Shown: positions 41,699 through 50,824 of the stretch, in pieces
How the letters are laid out: the number at the start of each line of letters is the position of its first letter
How positions within the stretch are numbered: position 1 is the stretch's first letter
Source of the DNA: Sinomonas notoginsengisoli
GTDB taxonomy: Bacteria > Actinomycetota > Actinomycetes > Actinomycetales > Micrococcaceae
Reading direction: 5' to 3'
DNA length: 64,000 bases
Assembly: GCF_021554725.1 (NCBI RefSeq)
Contig: NZ_JAIZDP010000007.1
Coordinates: 1 to 64,000 of the forward strand
The notes under the pieces: model-generated
The model's input: only the letters and a program-made list of their open reading frames with translations
Told to the model about the DNA's origin: nothing
Databases searched by the model: none
Translations under genes and position numbers: made by a program

Positions 41699-43444
41699 CT
41701 ACTCGAGATGCGTGGGCGTGAACATCCTCAGGAGCGTCTCGACCACGACCACATTCGGCCCGTCCGCGGCGAAGGCCTCCTCGAGCGCCTCCCGCACGTC
41801 GGCGGGAACCACGCGGCGCGCGGGAACGCCGAAGGACTCCGCGAGGGCCACGAAGTCCGGCCGCGCAAGCTCGGTCGCGGTGGCCTTGCCGAAGGCGCCC
41901 ACCATATATTCGCGGAGGATCCCGTAGCCGCCGTCGTCCACGATGAGCCACGTGACGGGCACGTTGTGCTGCCTCGCAGTGGCGAGTTCGGCGATCGAGT
42001 ACATCGCCGAGCCGTCGCCGGAGACGGCGAGCACGCGTGCGGGCCGGCCCAGGGCCGCCAGCCCCACGGCCCCGCCGATGGCCGCGGGGAACCCGAAGCC
42101 CAGCCCTCCGGCTCCCTGGGCCGAGTGGAACTGCCCTCTCCGGGAGTCCCAGCAGCTCCACGCCCAGTACGCAGAGATGGTCATGTCCCAGAAGGTCTGC
42201 ATGTCGTCCGGCACTGCGGCGCGGATGTCCGCCATGAAGCGCCGCTCCTTGGCCACGTCCTGCGACTCGAGCCGCTCGCGTACTCTCGCAAGCGAGTCAG
42301 CCACGACCTCCTCGGGCGCCTTCCCGTGCCAGTCCGGCTCGAGTGTCCGGCCGTCGAGCGCCGCGGACAGGGACGTGTCGAGGGCGGTGTTCAGCGCTTC
42401 CAGCGCTTGCCCGGCATCGGCCCGGATCCCCAGGCCCGGCCGGTTCGACTCGAGGACCCGCGGCTCGGCGTCGATCTGGATGATCCGTCCCCTCGGCTCG
42501 AAGGTGAAGTAGTTCGAGGTGACCTCGCCGAGCGAGGAGCCGACCACCACCAGCACATCCGCGTCCTCAAGCAGCTCGGTCATGTGCCGATCCTCGATCC
42601 AGGACTGCAGTGAGAGCGGGTGCTCCCACGGGAACGCGCCGTTGCCGCCGGGGGTGCAGATCACTGGCGCGCGCAGCTGCTCGGCCAGGTGCAGGAGGGA
42701 CTTCTCCGCGTGCCCGCGCCGCGTCCCGCCGCCGGCGATGATCGCGGGCCGCTTCGCCTCGCGCAGCCACTTCACGGCCTCGCGCACGAGCTCGACCCGG
42801 GGCGGGTTGTCCGCGGCCTCGGCGAGCGCGTCCTCGACCGGCGGGACCATGATCGGGTCCAGCAGGACGTTCTGCGGGATCTCCACCCACACCGGCCCCT
42901 GCGGTGAGGAGATCGCGTCGGTCCACGCGTCCTGGATGGCGCTCGGAATCCCGGAGGCGTGCTGAATGAGCCGCTGGCTCTTGGTGACGTTCGCCGCTGA
43001 GGCCTTCTGGTCATCGAGCTGGTGCAGCATCCCCTTGCGCCGTGCGCCGAGGCCCTCGAGCGGGATCTGGCTCGCGATCACCACCATGGGCACGCCGGTA
43101 GCGTAGGCCTCCTGAAGACCCGCCAGAGACGTCAGCGCGCCCGGCCCAGTGGAGAGGAACAGCACCCCGACCTCGCCCGTGGCCCTCGAGTACCCGTCCG
43201 CGGCGAACGCCGAGTTGTTCTCGACGCGGCTCGAGACGAAGTGCAGGCTGCCTCGCCCCATCGCGTCGAACAGGCCGAGCGCGTGCTGGCCGGGAATGCC
43301 GAACACGGTCTTCGCCCCGAGCGCCTCGAGCGTCTCGACAACGAGGTCGCCGCCGTTGCGGACGTGCGCGTCGTCGCGTGCCACGGCGATCTGGGCGCCC
43401 GCTGCTGCGGCGTCACCAGACCACGGCGACTCGACCGGCGTCAC
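41699..43444 (-). CDS. Thiamine-diphosphate enzyme, AruI/acetolactate-synthase-like
   Basis: 581 residues, full three-domain TPP enzyme: the cofactor-activating Glu in '[20 protein letters not shown]', central '[17 protein letters not shown]', and TPP binding '[18 protein letters not shown]' to '[11 protein letters not shown]'. It resembles the acetolactate-synthase-like group that includes 2-ketoarginine decarboxylase AruI. GTG start at 43444 overlaps the stop of the ureohydrolase gene (GTGA), so they are coupled. A decarboxylase feeding a guanidino compound to the ureohydrolase would form the arginine transaminase route; that is inference. An acetolactate synthase is less likely since no small subunit is near. 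Confidence 0.75.
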   Translation of the reverse strand: MTPVESPWSGDAAAAGAQIAVARDDAHVRNGGDLVVETLEALGAKTVFGIPGQHALGLFDAMGRGSLHFVSSRVENNSAFAADGYSRATGEVGVLFLSTGPGALTSLAGLQEAYATGVPMVVIASQIPLEGLGARRKGMLHQLDDQKASAANVTKSQRLIQHASGIPSAIQDAWTDAISSPQGPVWVEIPQNVLLDPIMVPPVEDALAEAADNPPRVELVREAVKWLREAKRPAIIAGGGTRRGHAEKSLLHLAEQLRAPVICTPGGNGAFPWEHPLSLQSWIEDRHMTELLEDADVLVVVGSSLGEVTSNYFTFEPRGRIIQIDAEPRVLESNRPGLGIRADAGQALEALNTALDTSLSAALDGRTLEPDWHGKAPEEVVADSLARVRERLESQDVAKERRFMADIRAAVPDDMQTFWDMTISAYWAWSCWDSRRGQFHSAQGAGGLGFGFPAAIGGAVGLAALGRPARVLAVSGDGSAMYSIAELATARQHNVPVTWLIVDDGGYGILREYMVGAFGKATATELARPDFVALAESFGVPARRVVPADVREALEEAFAADGPNVVVVETLLRMFTPTHLE

Positions 43445-44472
43445 TGCGCGCCCGCCGTCGTGTGCTGCTGGTTCCGACTCCGCTCAAGCCCCAGCCTGTC
43501 CTCAGCCTTGGGCAGTTCGCTCATGAGCGTCACGAGGTCGTAGGCCACATGGCTCGCGGCGACGCCGGTGATCTCGGCATGGTCGTAAGCCGGCGAGACT
43601 TCGACCACGTCGGCGCCGACAATATTCGCCCCGCGCAGCCCGCGGAGGATCTCGAGGAGTTCACGGCTCGTGATGCCGCCAGCCTCGGGTGTGCCGGTGC
43701 CCGGGGCGTGTGCCGGGTCGAGGACGTCGATGTCAACCGAGATGTACAGGGGGCGGCTGCCGATGCGATCGCGCAGCTTCGCGACGGTCTCGCGCACGCC
43801 CTGATAGTAGACGTCGGAGGAGGTGATGATGCCGAAGCCGAAGCGCCGGTCGTCCTCGAGGTCCTTCTTGCCGTAGAGCGGACCGCGGGTGCCGACGTGG
43901 GAGAGCGCATCCGTGTCGAGGATGCCCTCCTCGACGGCTCGTCGGAATGGCGTGCCGTGCGTGTACTCGGCGCCGAAGTACGTGTCCCACGTGTCCAGGT
44001 GCGCGTCGAAATGCAGCAGCGCCACCGGCTCCCCCGCGCGCTCACACGCGGCACGGAGCAGCGGCAGGGCGATCGTGTGGTCGCCGCCGATCGTGAGGAG
44101 GCGCGCGCCGTCGGCCGTCAGGTCCAGCGCGTTGTGCTGGATCGTCTCGATGGCCTCGTTGATATTGAAGGGGTTGACTGCCATGTCCCCGGCGTCCGCG
44201 ACTTGGGCGTTGGCGAACGGCGAGGCGTCGAGCGCCGGGTTGTACGGGCGGAGCAGGCGGCTGGCCTCGCGGACGTGATTCGCGCCGAACCGGGCTCCCG
44301 GACGGTAGGACACGCCGGCGTCGAAAGGGGCGCCGACGACCTTCACGTCCGCGCGTGCCACTTGGTCCAGCCGCGGCAGCCGGGCATACGTGGCCGCGCC
44401 CGCGAAGCGCGGGATCCGGGACGAATCGATGGGGCCGAGGTTTCCGTTCTCCTCGATGCGCAGCTCTTGCAA
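43441..44472 (-). CDS. Ureohydrolase (agmatinase/guanidinobutyrase family)
   Basis: 343 residues. Binuclear manganese motifs: '[14 protein letters not shown]', '[16 protein letters not shown]' (DAHxD) and '[23 protein letters not shown]' (SxDxDxxDPxxxP). The long N-terminal part with '[15 protein letters not shown]' is typical of agmatinase/guanidinobutyrase rather than arginase. It releases urea from a guanidino substrate. TTG at 44472 is chosen: GGAGG lies 5 bases before it, whereas an upstream start has no such site. First gene of the pair with the TPP enzyme. The 247 bp up to the lipoprotein gene show no other feature. Confidence 0.85.
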   Translation of the reverse strand: MQELRIEENGNLGPIDSSRIPRFAGAATYARLPRLDQVARADVKVVGAPFDAGVSYRPGARFGANHVREASRLLRPYNPALDASPFANAQVADAGDMAVNPFNINEAIETIQHNALDLTADGARLLTIGGDHTIALPLLRAACERAGEPVALLHFDAHLDTWDTYFGAEYTHGTPFRRAVEEGILDTDALSHVGTRGPLYGKKDLEDDRRFGFGIITSSDVYYQGVRETVAKLRDRIGSRPLYISVDIDVLDPAHAPGTGTPEAGGITSRELLEILRGLRGANIVGADVVEVSPAYDHAEITGVAASHVAYDLVTLMSELPKAEDRLGLERSRNQQHTTAGAQ

Positions 44473-44719
44473 GGTGACCTCCGTAGGTGTGGCGCGTTTG
44501 TGACCCACACTACAGGAAAAGTTGTCTAGGAAGCATCGCTTGTTTACTTCTATTGGGGTGATCGCGCTGTACACCACGCTCAGGAACAGCGCCCCGACCT
44601 GCTGGCCCTGCTCCCCCTGCCTAATCGCTCCCTCCGGCGCCGACGACGAGGCCGGGCTGGCTGGCGGCGCTTTTCCTTCCCTGCAGGCCGGCATACGCTC
44701 CGCAAGCCGAGGGGATGGA

Positions 44720-45448
44720 TCAGGACGCGGTGAGGCTCAGGACGAGGGCCTTGACCTGCTGCCCCTCGGACGAGGCCCACCATGCCTTCGCGTGATCCGC
44801 CGATCCGCACTTCTCGACGTCCGGGCCCAGCTCGACGAAGACGCCATACGGGGCCTTCGAGGCGGGATCGGCCGGGGTGGGGCCACTCGGCGGCAGGCCA
44901 CGGAGGACGCCCGCCCCGTCGGCCGGTACCGACTGTCCAACCTTGAGCGTGCAGATCCCGCCGGAAGCGCCCCCGCCGGTCGGCTGCTCGAAGAGCAGCG
45001 CGTACTGGAGTGGCGGAGACAAGCCTCCGCCGGACAATCCGGGAAGGGCTCCGGACTCCAGAACCGTGCGCTGGACCGGAACTCCGACGTCGTAGGACGT
45101 GAAGTTGACGAGCACCGTCACGACCACCTTTCCGGCGGCGTCCTTGAGCGGGACGTACTCCACCTTCCTCGGAACGTCTCCGTGCACGACCCGCTCGCCG
45201 GTCCAGGTAGCAGGATGCCGGAACGACAGCTTTTGGCTCGTGAACGTGAAGGTCGCCAGGTCGGCGGTCGGACTCGGCGTCGGAGACTGCGGCGCGGCGG
45301 TCGCGGACTGCGGAGCGGCGATCGCGGACTGCGAGCTGGGCTGCGCGCTCGGCGCGGCTGTGGAGCCGCAGCCGGTGAGTACCAGCCCGAGCGCGAGGGC
45401 GGCGCAGGAGAATGCCACGCTACGACCGGAGCGGGCGGTGGTTGTCAT
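44720..45448 (-). CDS. Lipoprotein of unknown function
   Basis: 242 residues. Signal peptide ends in lipobox 'LTGCGS', so it is anchored outside the membrane. A low-complexity Ser/Ala/Pro/Gln stretch with repeated '[13 protein letters not shown]' is followed by a beta-rich domain ('[14 protein letters not shown]', '[20 protein letters not shown]'), as in actinobacterial LpqN/PsbP-like lipoproteins; this is tentative. AGGGGG precedes the ATG at 45448. It separates the ureohydrolase pair from the XRE-cupin gene. Confidence 0.8.
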   Translation of the reverse strand: MTTTARSGRSVAFSCAALALGLVLTGCGSTAAPSAQPSSQSAIAAPQSATAAPQSPTPSPTADLATFTFTSQKLSFRHPATWTGERVVHGDVPRKVEYVPLKDAAGKVVVTVLVNFTSYDVGVPVQRTVLESGALPGLSGGGLSPPLQYALLFEQPTGGGASGGICTLKVGQSVPADGAGVLRGLPPSGPTPADPASKAPYGVFVELGPDVEKCGSADHAKAWWASSEGQQVKALVLSLTAS

Positions 45449-45668
45449 GACTGGCCCCCTAGGTGAGTGCGAATGAACAGAGCGTGAGGCGAATACAGGC
45501 ATGCCTGCGTCCTCACCGTCGCACCCTGAACGCGGCCGCGATAGAGTCGAAGACTTATTCCATCGAAACGAAATAATATTTTGCCGAGCCAGCGGAAGTT
45601 GGCGCGATCCGAGAAGCAGTCTGGGAACTCGAGCATCGCCAGCCGCGCACGACGGCGCGAGCGCGCCG

Positions 45669-46244
45669 CTAGCGCGAGGCGGCCGGCACTAGAACCCACA
45701 GCACCGTGGTGGGCTCGCCTGTGGGATTGACCCACGAGTGCGGCTCACGTCCGGGGAAGGTCAGCGTGTCCCCCGCGCTGAGGGTGTAGCGCTCGTTGGT
45801 CATGATGAGCGTGAGCTGGCCTCGCACCACGTGGAGGACGTCCACGTCGCAGTCCACGGCGTACAGCTCGGATTCCCCGGCCCCGTGAGGCGCGATGTCC
45901 GCCTGCAGCAGCTGGACACGCCGCTCGGACCGCGAAGTGAGCAGCTTCTCGACGATCCCCTCGCCGCCGAGTGAGATGCGGGGGGCGTCCGCCGCGCGGG
46001 TGAGGTGGGTCTCGGGGACGGCGAACAGGTCGCCAATATCGAGTGAGAGGACCTGGCACAGCGTGACGAGTGAGGCGACCGACGGGGAGGTCAGGTCGCG
46101 CTCCACGCGTGAGAGGAAACCCTTCGTCAGCCCGGTGGCATCGGCAACCTGCTCGATCGTCATGCGCTGCGACTGGCGCGCAGCGCGGATACGCGAGCCA
46201 ATGGCAACGGGCGCATTGCTCGGCTCGACGGGCAGGGCTTTCAT
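45669..46244 (-). CDS. XRE-family regulator with C-terminal cupin
   Basis: 191 residues. HTH_3 domain (about 15-70): 'IGSRIRAARQSQRMTIEQVA' then 'TGLTKGFLSRVERDLTSPSV'. Cupin domain (about 100-190) with 'LHVVRGQLTLIMTNERYTLSAGDTL' and 'EPHSWVNPTGEP'. This PuuR/SutR-like architecture often senses small amines, amino acids or sulfur compounds. It lies upstream of the ureohydrolase/decarboxylase pair on the same strand, beyond the lipoprotein gene, and is the best local candidate to control them. ATG at 46244 follows GGAAAGAGAG. Confidence 0.85.
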   Translation of the reverse strand: MKALPVEPSNAPVAIGSRIRAARQSQRMTIEQVADATGLTKGFLSRVERDLTSPSVASLVTLCQVLSLDIGDLFAVPETHLTRAADAPRISLGGEGIVEKLLTSRSERRVQLLQADIAPHGAGESELYAVDCDVDVLHVVRGQLTLIMTNERYTLSAGDTLTFPGREPHSWVNPTGEPTTVLWVLVPAASR

Positions 46245-46483
46245 GGGCTCTCTTTCCTGTTGGTCGCTCAAACATAGGCTACGTGACAACCCCTGTTGCC
46301 TCCTAGGCATCATGGCCGGCGGGGCGTGGGTCGCCGCCGCGGATCCCGTACACCCGGCCCAGTGAGTTCAGGCTCGCCTAACTCCCGAGTGAGGGGCAGC
46401 CGGGCGATAAATCGCACCGAATCGGTCTAAAGTGGCCGGGGCAATGGGGCTCGCACCGCACCCGTTTCCCGCAGGAGCCATTG

Positions 46484-47602
46484 ATGCAGAAGATACTTCC
46501 CCCTTCCCGGGGCCACCGTCCCGAACCCACGCCAGCAGACATCCGCCGCTGGCGGCAGTACCTCGCGGACGAGAAGGCGGAGGCCGCGATCTACCGCGCG
46601 CTCGCCAGCCGTCGCGAGGGTGAAGAGCGGGACATCCTTCTTGGGCTGGCCGAGGCGGAGGGCCGCCACGAGGCGCACTGGACCGCGCTTCTCGGAGACA
46701 AGGTGGGCAAGCCGCGCGCCGCATCGCTGCGAAGCCAGCTGCTCGGATTCCTGGCCCGGCACTTCGGCAGTGTTTTCGTGCTCGCCATGGCGCAGCGTGC
46801 AGAGAGCCGTTCCCCCTACTCAGACGACCCCTACGCCACACCTGCCATGGCCGCGGACGAGCGGATCCACGAAGAAGTGGTCCGCGGCCTCGCCATCCGC
46901 GGCCGCACCCGCCTCTCGGGAACGTTCCGTGCGGCTGTCTTCGGTGCCAATGACGGCCTCGTGAGCAACCTTTCCCTCGTGGCCGGCATGGCGGCTGCTG
47001 GCGTGGCCAGCCATCTGGTGCTGCTCTCAGGAATCGCAGGGCTCCTTGCCGGCGCCCTCTCCATGGGCGCGGGCGAGTTCATTTCGGTGCGGTCCCAGCG
47101 GGAGCTGCTCTCCGCCTCGAAGCCCACCCAGATCACACTCACCGCCGCACCGGACCTGGACCTGACCGCCAACGAGCTGGTCCTCGTGTACAAGGCGCGC
47201 GGCATGAGCCAAGCGGCGGCCGAGCACCGCGCCGCCGAGCGTCTCGGGTACTTCTCGTGCGACTGCGACCCGAGCCTGTCCCTCCACCCTGAGATCGAGG
47301 CCGTCGAGGACGAGCACGAGGCGATCGGCTCCGCCTGGGGTGCGGCCATTTCCAGCTTCTGCTTCTTCGCCTCCGGCGCGATCGTCCCGATCATCCCCTT
47401 CCTCTTCGGCATGGTCGGCGTCCCCGCGCTGTTCGTGGCAGGCATCCTCGTGGGCCTCGTCCTGCTCGGCACGGGTGCGATCGTGGGCCTGCTCGCGGGC
47501 GCTTCGCCCCTCACCCGCGCATTGCGGCAGCTCGGAATCGGCTTCGGCGCCGCTGCCGTCACGTACTTCCTCGGGTTCGTCTTCGGGGTCTCGCTCGGCT
47601 AG
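46484..47602 (+). CDS. mbfA: Ferritin-like/VIT1 membrane iron exporter (MbfA type)
   Basis: 372 residues. An N-terminal rubrerythrin/ferritin-like four-helix bundle (about 20-135) carries metal-ligand candidates in 'YLADEKAEAAIYRAL', 'GLAEAEGRHEAHW' and 'MAADERIHEEVV'. It is joined to a CCC1/VIT1 membrane domain (about 150-372): 'FRAAVFGANDGLVSNLSLVAG', 'GALSMGAGEFISVRSQ' and three C-terminal helices. This fusion (Er-VIT1) is known in Bradyrhizobium and Agrobacterium MbfA, which exports iron and protects from peroxide. ATG at 46484 follows AGGAG. The 239-bp upstream gap shows no iron box I can identify. Confidence 0.85.
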   Translation: MQKILPPSRGHRPEPTPADIRRWRQYLADEKAEAAIYRALASRREGEERDILLGLAEAEGRHEAHWTALLGDKVGKPRAASLRSQLLGFLARHFGSVFVLAMAQRAESRSPYSDDPYATPAMAADERIHEEVVRGLAIRGRTRLSGTFRAAVFGANDGLVSNLSLVAGMAAAGVASHLVLLSGIAGLLAGALSMGAGEFISVRSQRELLSASKPTQITLTAAPDLDLTANELVLVYKARGMSQAAAEHRAAERLGYFSCDCDPSLSLHPEIEAVEDEHEAIGSAWGAAISSFCFFASGAIVPIIPFLFGMVGVPALFVAGILVGLVLLGTGAIVGLLAGASPLTRALRQLGIGFGAAAVTYFLGFVFGVSLG

Positions 47603-47717
47603 ACCTGCCCTTGGGCGGCCGCGTGCGGCCGGCCAATGCGCCTCCCCTCAAAGTGTCGGCGGTTCGCCCTAAGCTGACCGGAGAAGCGCGGTGCACGGCC
47701 GTGCCAGAGGGGGGCAG

Positions 47718-48698
47718 ATGGACGACGGCGAGCGGAGACTCCCGCGGTCAAGCGACGGACGGATCCCGCAATGGGCCATCGATGAGGAGGCCCGGCGCGT
47801 ACTCGCCGACCTCGACCGCCGCCTCCCACCGGATCTTGTCCGCGCAGCGCGGCCGGCACGCTCCCGCCGGAGGCGACGCCCTCAGAAGCTCGCGCAGGGC
47901 AGTAGGAGGACGGCTCTGATCCTGAGCGTCGCAGTGGGCCTTGTCTCCTTCGTGCTGTGGGTCCGCTGGCTGATTCCCGCAGCGGGGCCTGGGAATCGGG
48001 TGGGCTCCGACTCTATCGGGTCACTGCTCACGGTCGGCGACCGCCCGCCACCGGGGTTCGAGGAGGGCCAGCGGCCAAAGCTGCTGCCGCCGCCCGGTGG
48101 CGGCACGCACGTTTTCCTTCAGACACGGGCCGACGGCAGTCCCGTGGGCTATTCGCCCTGCCGGCTCCTCCACTATTCCGTCAACCCCAAGGGCGCACCG
48201 CCCGGCGCCGTCGAACTCGTTGACCGGGCCGCATCGCGCATCGCCGCCACCAGCGGGTTCGCGCTGCACCGCGATGATCCGACGGATGAGGAAGCATCCT
48301 TCGACCGGCCGGCCTATCAGCCCCAGCGGTACGGAGAGCGATGGGCACCCGTGATTGTCGGCTTCTCGACGCCCGAGCAGGTGCCTCGCCTCGAGGGCGA
48401 CACGGCAGGGCTGGGCGGCAGCGCCGTCGTGCAGTTCCCGGGCAGGGATCCCGCCCTCGTCACCGGCGTGGTCATCCTGGATGGGCCGGACCTCAGCGCG
48501 ATCCTCGCACGGCAGGGAGGCCAAGCCATCGCGGAGGCCATCATCCTCCACGAATTCGGACACGTGCTCGGCCTCGGCCATGTCAATGAGTCATCCGAGC
48601 TGATGGCTGAGCGGAACACGGGGCAGCTGGACTTCGGACCGGGCGACCGCGCGGGCCTCGCACAACTCGCAGCGGGGACGTGCCGCCCGGACATCTGA
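47718..48698 (+). CDS. Membrane-anchored metzincin-type zinc metallopeptidase
   Basis: 326 residues. A charged cytoplasmic N-terminus ('RPARSRRRRRPQKLAQGSRR'), a single membrane segment (about 62-82) and an outside catalytic domain. HEFGHVLGLGH at 278-288 is the extended metzincin zinc site (HExxHxxGxxH). 'CRLLHYSVNPKGAPPGAVEL' and 'RIAATSGFALH' resemble matrixin-like domains, and a Met in 'SSELMAERN' may be the Met-turn. No propeptide Cys switch is evident. ATG at 47718 has AGAGGGGGG upstream. Substrate unknown. Confidence 0.85.
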   Translation: MDDGERRLPRSSDGRIPQWAIDEEARRVLADLDRRLPPDLVRAARPARSRRRRRPQKLAQGSRRTALILSVAVGLVSFVLWVRWLIPAAGPGNRVGSDSIGSLLTVGDRPPPGFEEGQRPKLLPPPGGGTHVFLQTRADGSPVGYSPCRLLHYSVNPKGAPPGAVELVDRAASRIAATSGFALHRDDPTDEEASFDRPAYQPQRYGERWAPVIVGFSTPEQVPRLEGDTAGLGGSAVVQFPGRDPALVTGVVILDGPDLSAILARQGGQAIAEAIILHEFGHVLGLGHVNESSELMAERNTGQLDFGPGDRAGLAQLAAGTCRPDI

Positions 48699-48749
48699 CG
48701 CTTGCGCCGAAGCGGCGAAACAGTAGGACGACGCCAACGGGTGACCACG

Positions 48750-49664
48750 TCACCCCTCATCTACCCGGGCCGCAAGCTCTCGTGCCGCGCCGATCACCGC
48801 ATCCACCCTCCGGGGGCGCTGCAGCCCCGGCGGAACGGCGGCGACCACAAAGTTGGACGGCGTGGCGTCCGCGATGGGAACGAGCACGACTCCTGCCGCC
48901 CGGAAATGCTCCTCCATGGCCTCCCACACGTTGATCACGGAGAATGCGAGGCCTGTCGCCACGATCCCCCGGATGTTCTCGGCGACGACGCTCTTCCAGC
49001 GGACACGCGGCTCGACTCCGGCCGAGCGGAACATGGCCATGACACGCTCTGCGCTGGGCGGGACGTCGAACAGCACGGCATCCTCGTCGGCGAGGTCCGC
49101 AAATCGCAGCAGGTCCCGGCCGGCGAGCGGATGGCCCTCAGCAAGCATGGCTTGCGGGCGGGACTCGGCGAGGGTGACGAGGTCGACGCCGCTGATCGCC
49201 TGGAGCGAGTAGACGAAGGCCGCGTCGAGCTCACCATCGGCGACGCCCCGCTGCAGCTCCTCCGCGGCGCCTTCGACGAATTCCAGCTCGATCTCGGGCC
49301 AGCGGGCCGCCGTCTCAGCGAGGAGCCTGGGCATGAGGCGCGGGCTGATGGCGATCATGCAGCCGAGCCGGACGCGCCCCCTCAGTTCCTCCCATCCCGC
49401 GCGGATGCTCGCCGGGATCTCCGCCGCTTCGTCGAGGACGCGCCGCGCCCGCGCGCCGAGGGCGATGCCGGCGGCGGTCGGGACGAGCCGCTTCGAGCGG
49501 CTCCGCACGAAGAGGTCCACACCCAGTGCGCGCTCAAGCTGGCCGACGGCCATTGACGCGGCGGCCTGGGAGATGCTGCTGCGCCTGGCGGCCTCGGTGA
49601 CGGACCCTGCATCGAGCACTGCGACGAAATACTCGAGCTGTCGCAGCGTGAACTCCCCCGGCAT
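48750..49664 (-). CDS. LysR-family transcriptional regulator
   Basis: 304 residues. N-terminal winged helix 'FTLRQLEYFVAVLDAGSV' and 'EAARRSSISQAAASMAVGQLE', and the usual periplasmic-binding-like effector domain from about residue 90 ('LRGRVRLGCMIAISPRLMPRL'). AGGAG precedes the ATG at 49664. It is divergent from the metallo-hydrolase and MHS transporter genes with 97 bp between starts, so those are its likely targets. The gap contains 'TTGATTGATTATACAAATC', an AT-rich patch fit for a LysR site. Confidence 0.88.
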   Translation of the reverse strand: MPGEFTLRQLEYFVAVLDAGSVTEAARRSSISQAAASMAVGQLERALGVDLFVRSRSKRLVPTAAGIALGARARRVLDEAAEIPASIRAGWEELRGRVRLGCMIAISPRLMPRLLAETAARWPEIELEFVEGAAEELQRGVADGELDAAFVYSLQAISGVDLVTLAESRPQAMLAEGHPLAGRDLLRFADLADEDAVLFDVPPSAERVMAMFRSAGVEPRVRWKSVVAENIRGIVATGLAFSVINVWEAMEEHFRAAGVVLVPIADATPSNFVVAAVPPGLQRPRRVDAVIGAARELAARVDEG

Positions 49665-49761
49665 AAGTGCTCCTGATAAGGCTCCTCGGATTGATTGATT
49701 ATACAAATCCTGTGGTCTTCACCACACTGGAACGCAGACCAACCCAGAAGGAGTCCGCACC

Positions 49762-50787
49762 ATGGCATCGAGCCTTGCGCCCCACGTCGTCACCCTCGGC
49801 ACAGCCGGCGGCCCCCGCTGGTGGGCCGCCGCCGATTCCGGCGAGCGCACGGGGATCGCGACTGCGGTGGTCGTCGGGGACGCGTTCTACCTCGTGGACC
49901 TCGGTCAGGGTGCGGGCCGACGCATCGCCCAAGCGGGCCTGGACCTCGCGCGCCTCCGGGCGCTGTTCATCACCCACCTGCACTCGGACCACGTCTACGA
50001 CCTCGCCGGACTCGGGATCTTCGGCCTCTACGCGCTCCAGGACCGCGCCGGCAAGAACCCGGTGCGCATCATCGGTCCCGGGAACCGGGGCGAGCTGCCC
50101 CCGGTGTCCCCGCGCGCCGTCGTGCGCCCCGAGCCGCTCGCTCCGGCGAGCCCCACGCCGGGCACGCGAGAGATGTTCGAGACCCTCATGGCCGCGCACG
50201 CCACGGACCTCAACGACCGCATACTCGATTCCCTCAAGCCGAGCCCCCTGGACGTCTTCAGCGCCGAGGACGTCGAGATCCCCGCGGGAATCGGGTACCA
50301 CCCCAACGACAACCAGACGCCTGAGATGGACCCGTTCGAGGTCTACCGGGACGAACGTGTCACAGTCACCGCGATCCTGGTCGAGCACCCGCCCGTGGCC
50401 CCGGCATTCGCGTTCCGCTTCGACACCGTCGAGGGCTCAGTGACGATCTCCGGGGACACGTGCTACACCCCCAACCTCATCACCCTCGCCCAGGGCACCG
50501 ACCTGCTCCTGCACGAGGCCATCGACTTCGACTGGGTCGAGTCGCTCTACGCCGACAAGACCGACGAGCCATCCCGCGCCGCCCGCGACCACCACTACAA
50601 GTCCCACACGAGCGTCCGCGAGGCTGCCAAGGCCGCCGAAGCCGCCGGCGCCGCGACCCTCGCTCTCCACCACCTCGTGCCCGGCCACGCGCCGGACGCC
50701 GTCTGGGCCGAGGCCGCGGAGCACTTCTCCGGCAGCTTCGTGCTCCCGAACGACCTCGACGTCATCCCCTTCGGCCGTCAGCGCTGA
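49762..50787 (+). CDS. Metallo-beta-lactamase-fold hydrolase (RNase Z/arylsulfatase-like)
   Basis: 341 residues. Metal motif 'FITHLHSDHVYDLAGLGIFG' (HxHxDH); further ligands in 'FDTVEGSVTISGDTCYTPN', 'DLLLHEAID' and 'LALHHLVPGH'. The layout follows the RNase Z-like MBL group with an insert between residues about 100 and 200. The opening 'VVTLGTAGGPRWW' is common in actinobacterial enzymes acting on small esters or lactones. AAGGAG precedes the ATG. Next to an MHS carboxylate-type transporter and a divergent LysR gene, it probably acts on an imported compound. Confidence 0.85.
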   Translation: MASSLAPHVVTLGTAGGPRWWAAADSGERTGIATAVVVGDAFYLVDLGQGAGRRIAQAGLDLARLRALFITHLHSDHVYDLAGLGIFGLYALQDRAGKNPVRIIGPGNRGELPPVSPRAVVRPEPLAPASPTPGTREMFETLMAAHATDLNDRILDSLKPSPLDVFSAEDVEIPAGIGYHPNDNQTPEMDPFEVYRDERVTVTAILVEHPPVAPAFAFRFDTVEGSVTISGDTCYTPNLITLAQGTDLLLHEAIDFDWVESLYADKTDEPSRAARDHHYKSHTSVREAAKAAEAAGAATLALHHLVPGHAPDAVWAEAAEHFSGSFVLPNDLDVIPFGRQR

Positions 50788-50824
50788 CGCCCGGCTGAGT
50801 CCATCATTGGAAGAGGAACGAACT

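Noticed and set aside
44473-44719. Possible guanidine riboswitch upstream of the ureohydrolase gene
   Set aside because: I looked for the conserved ACGR-type and GG-rich hairpin elements and did not see them.
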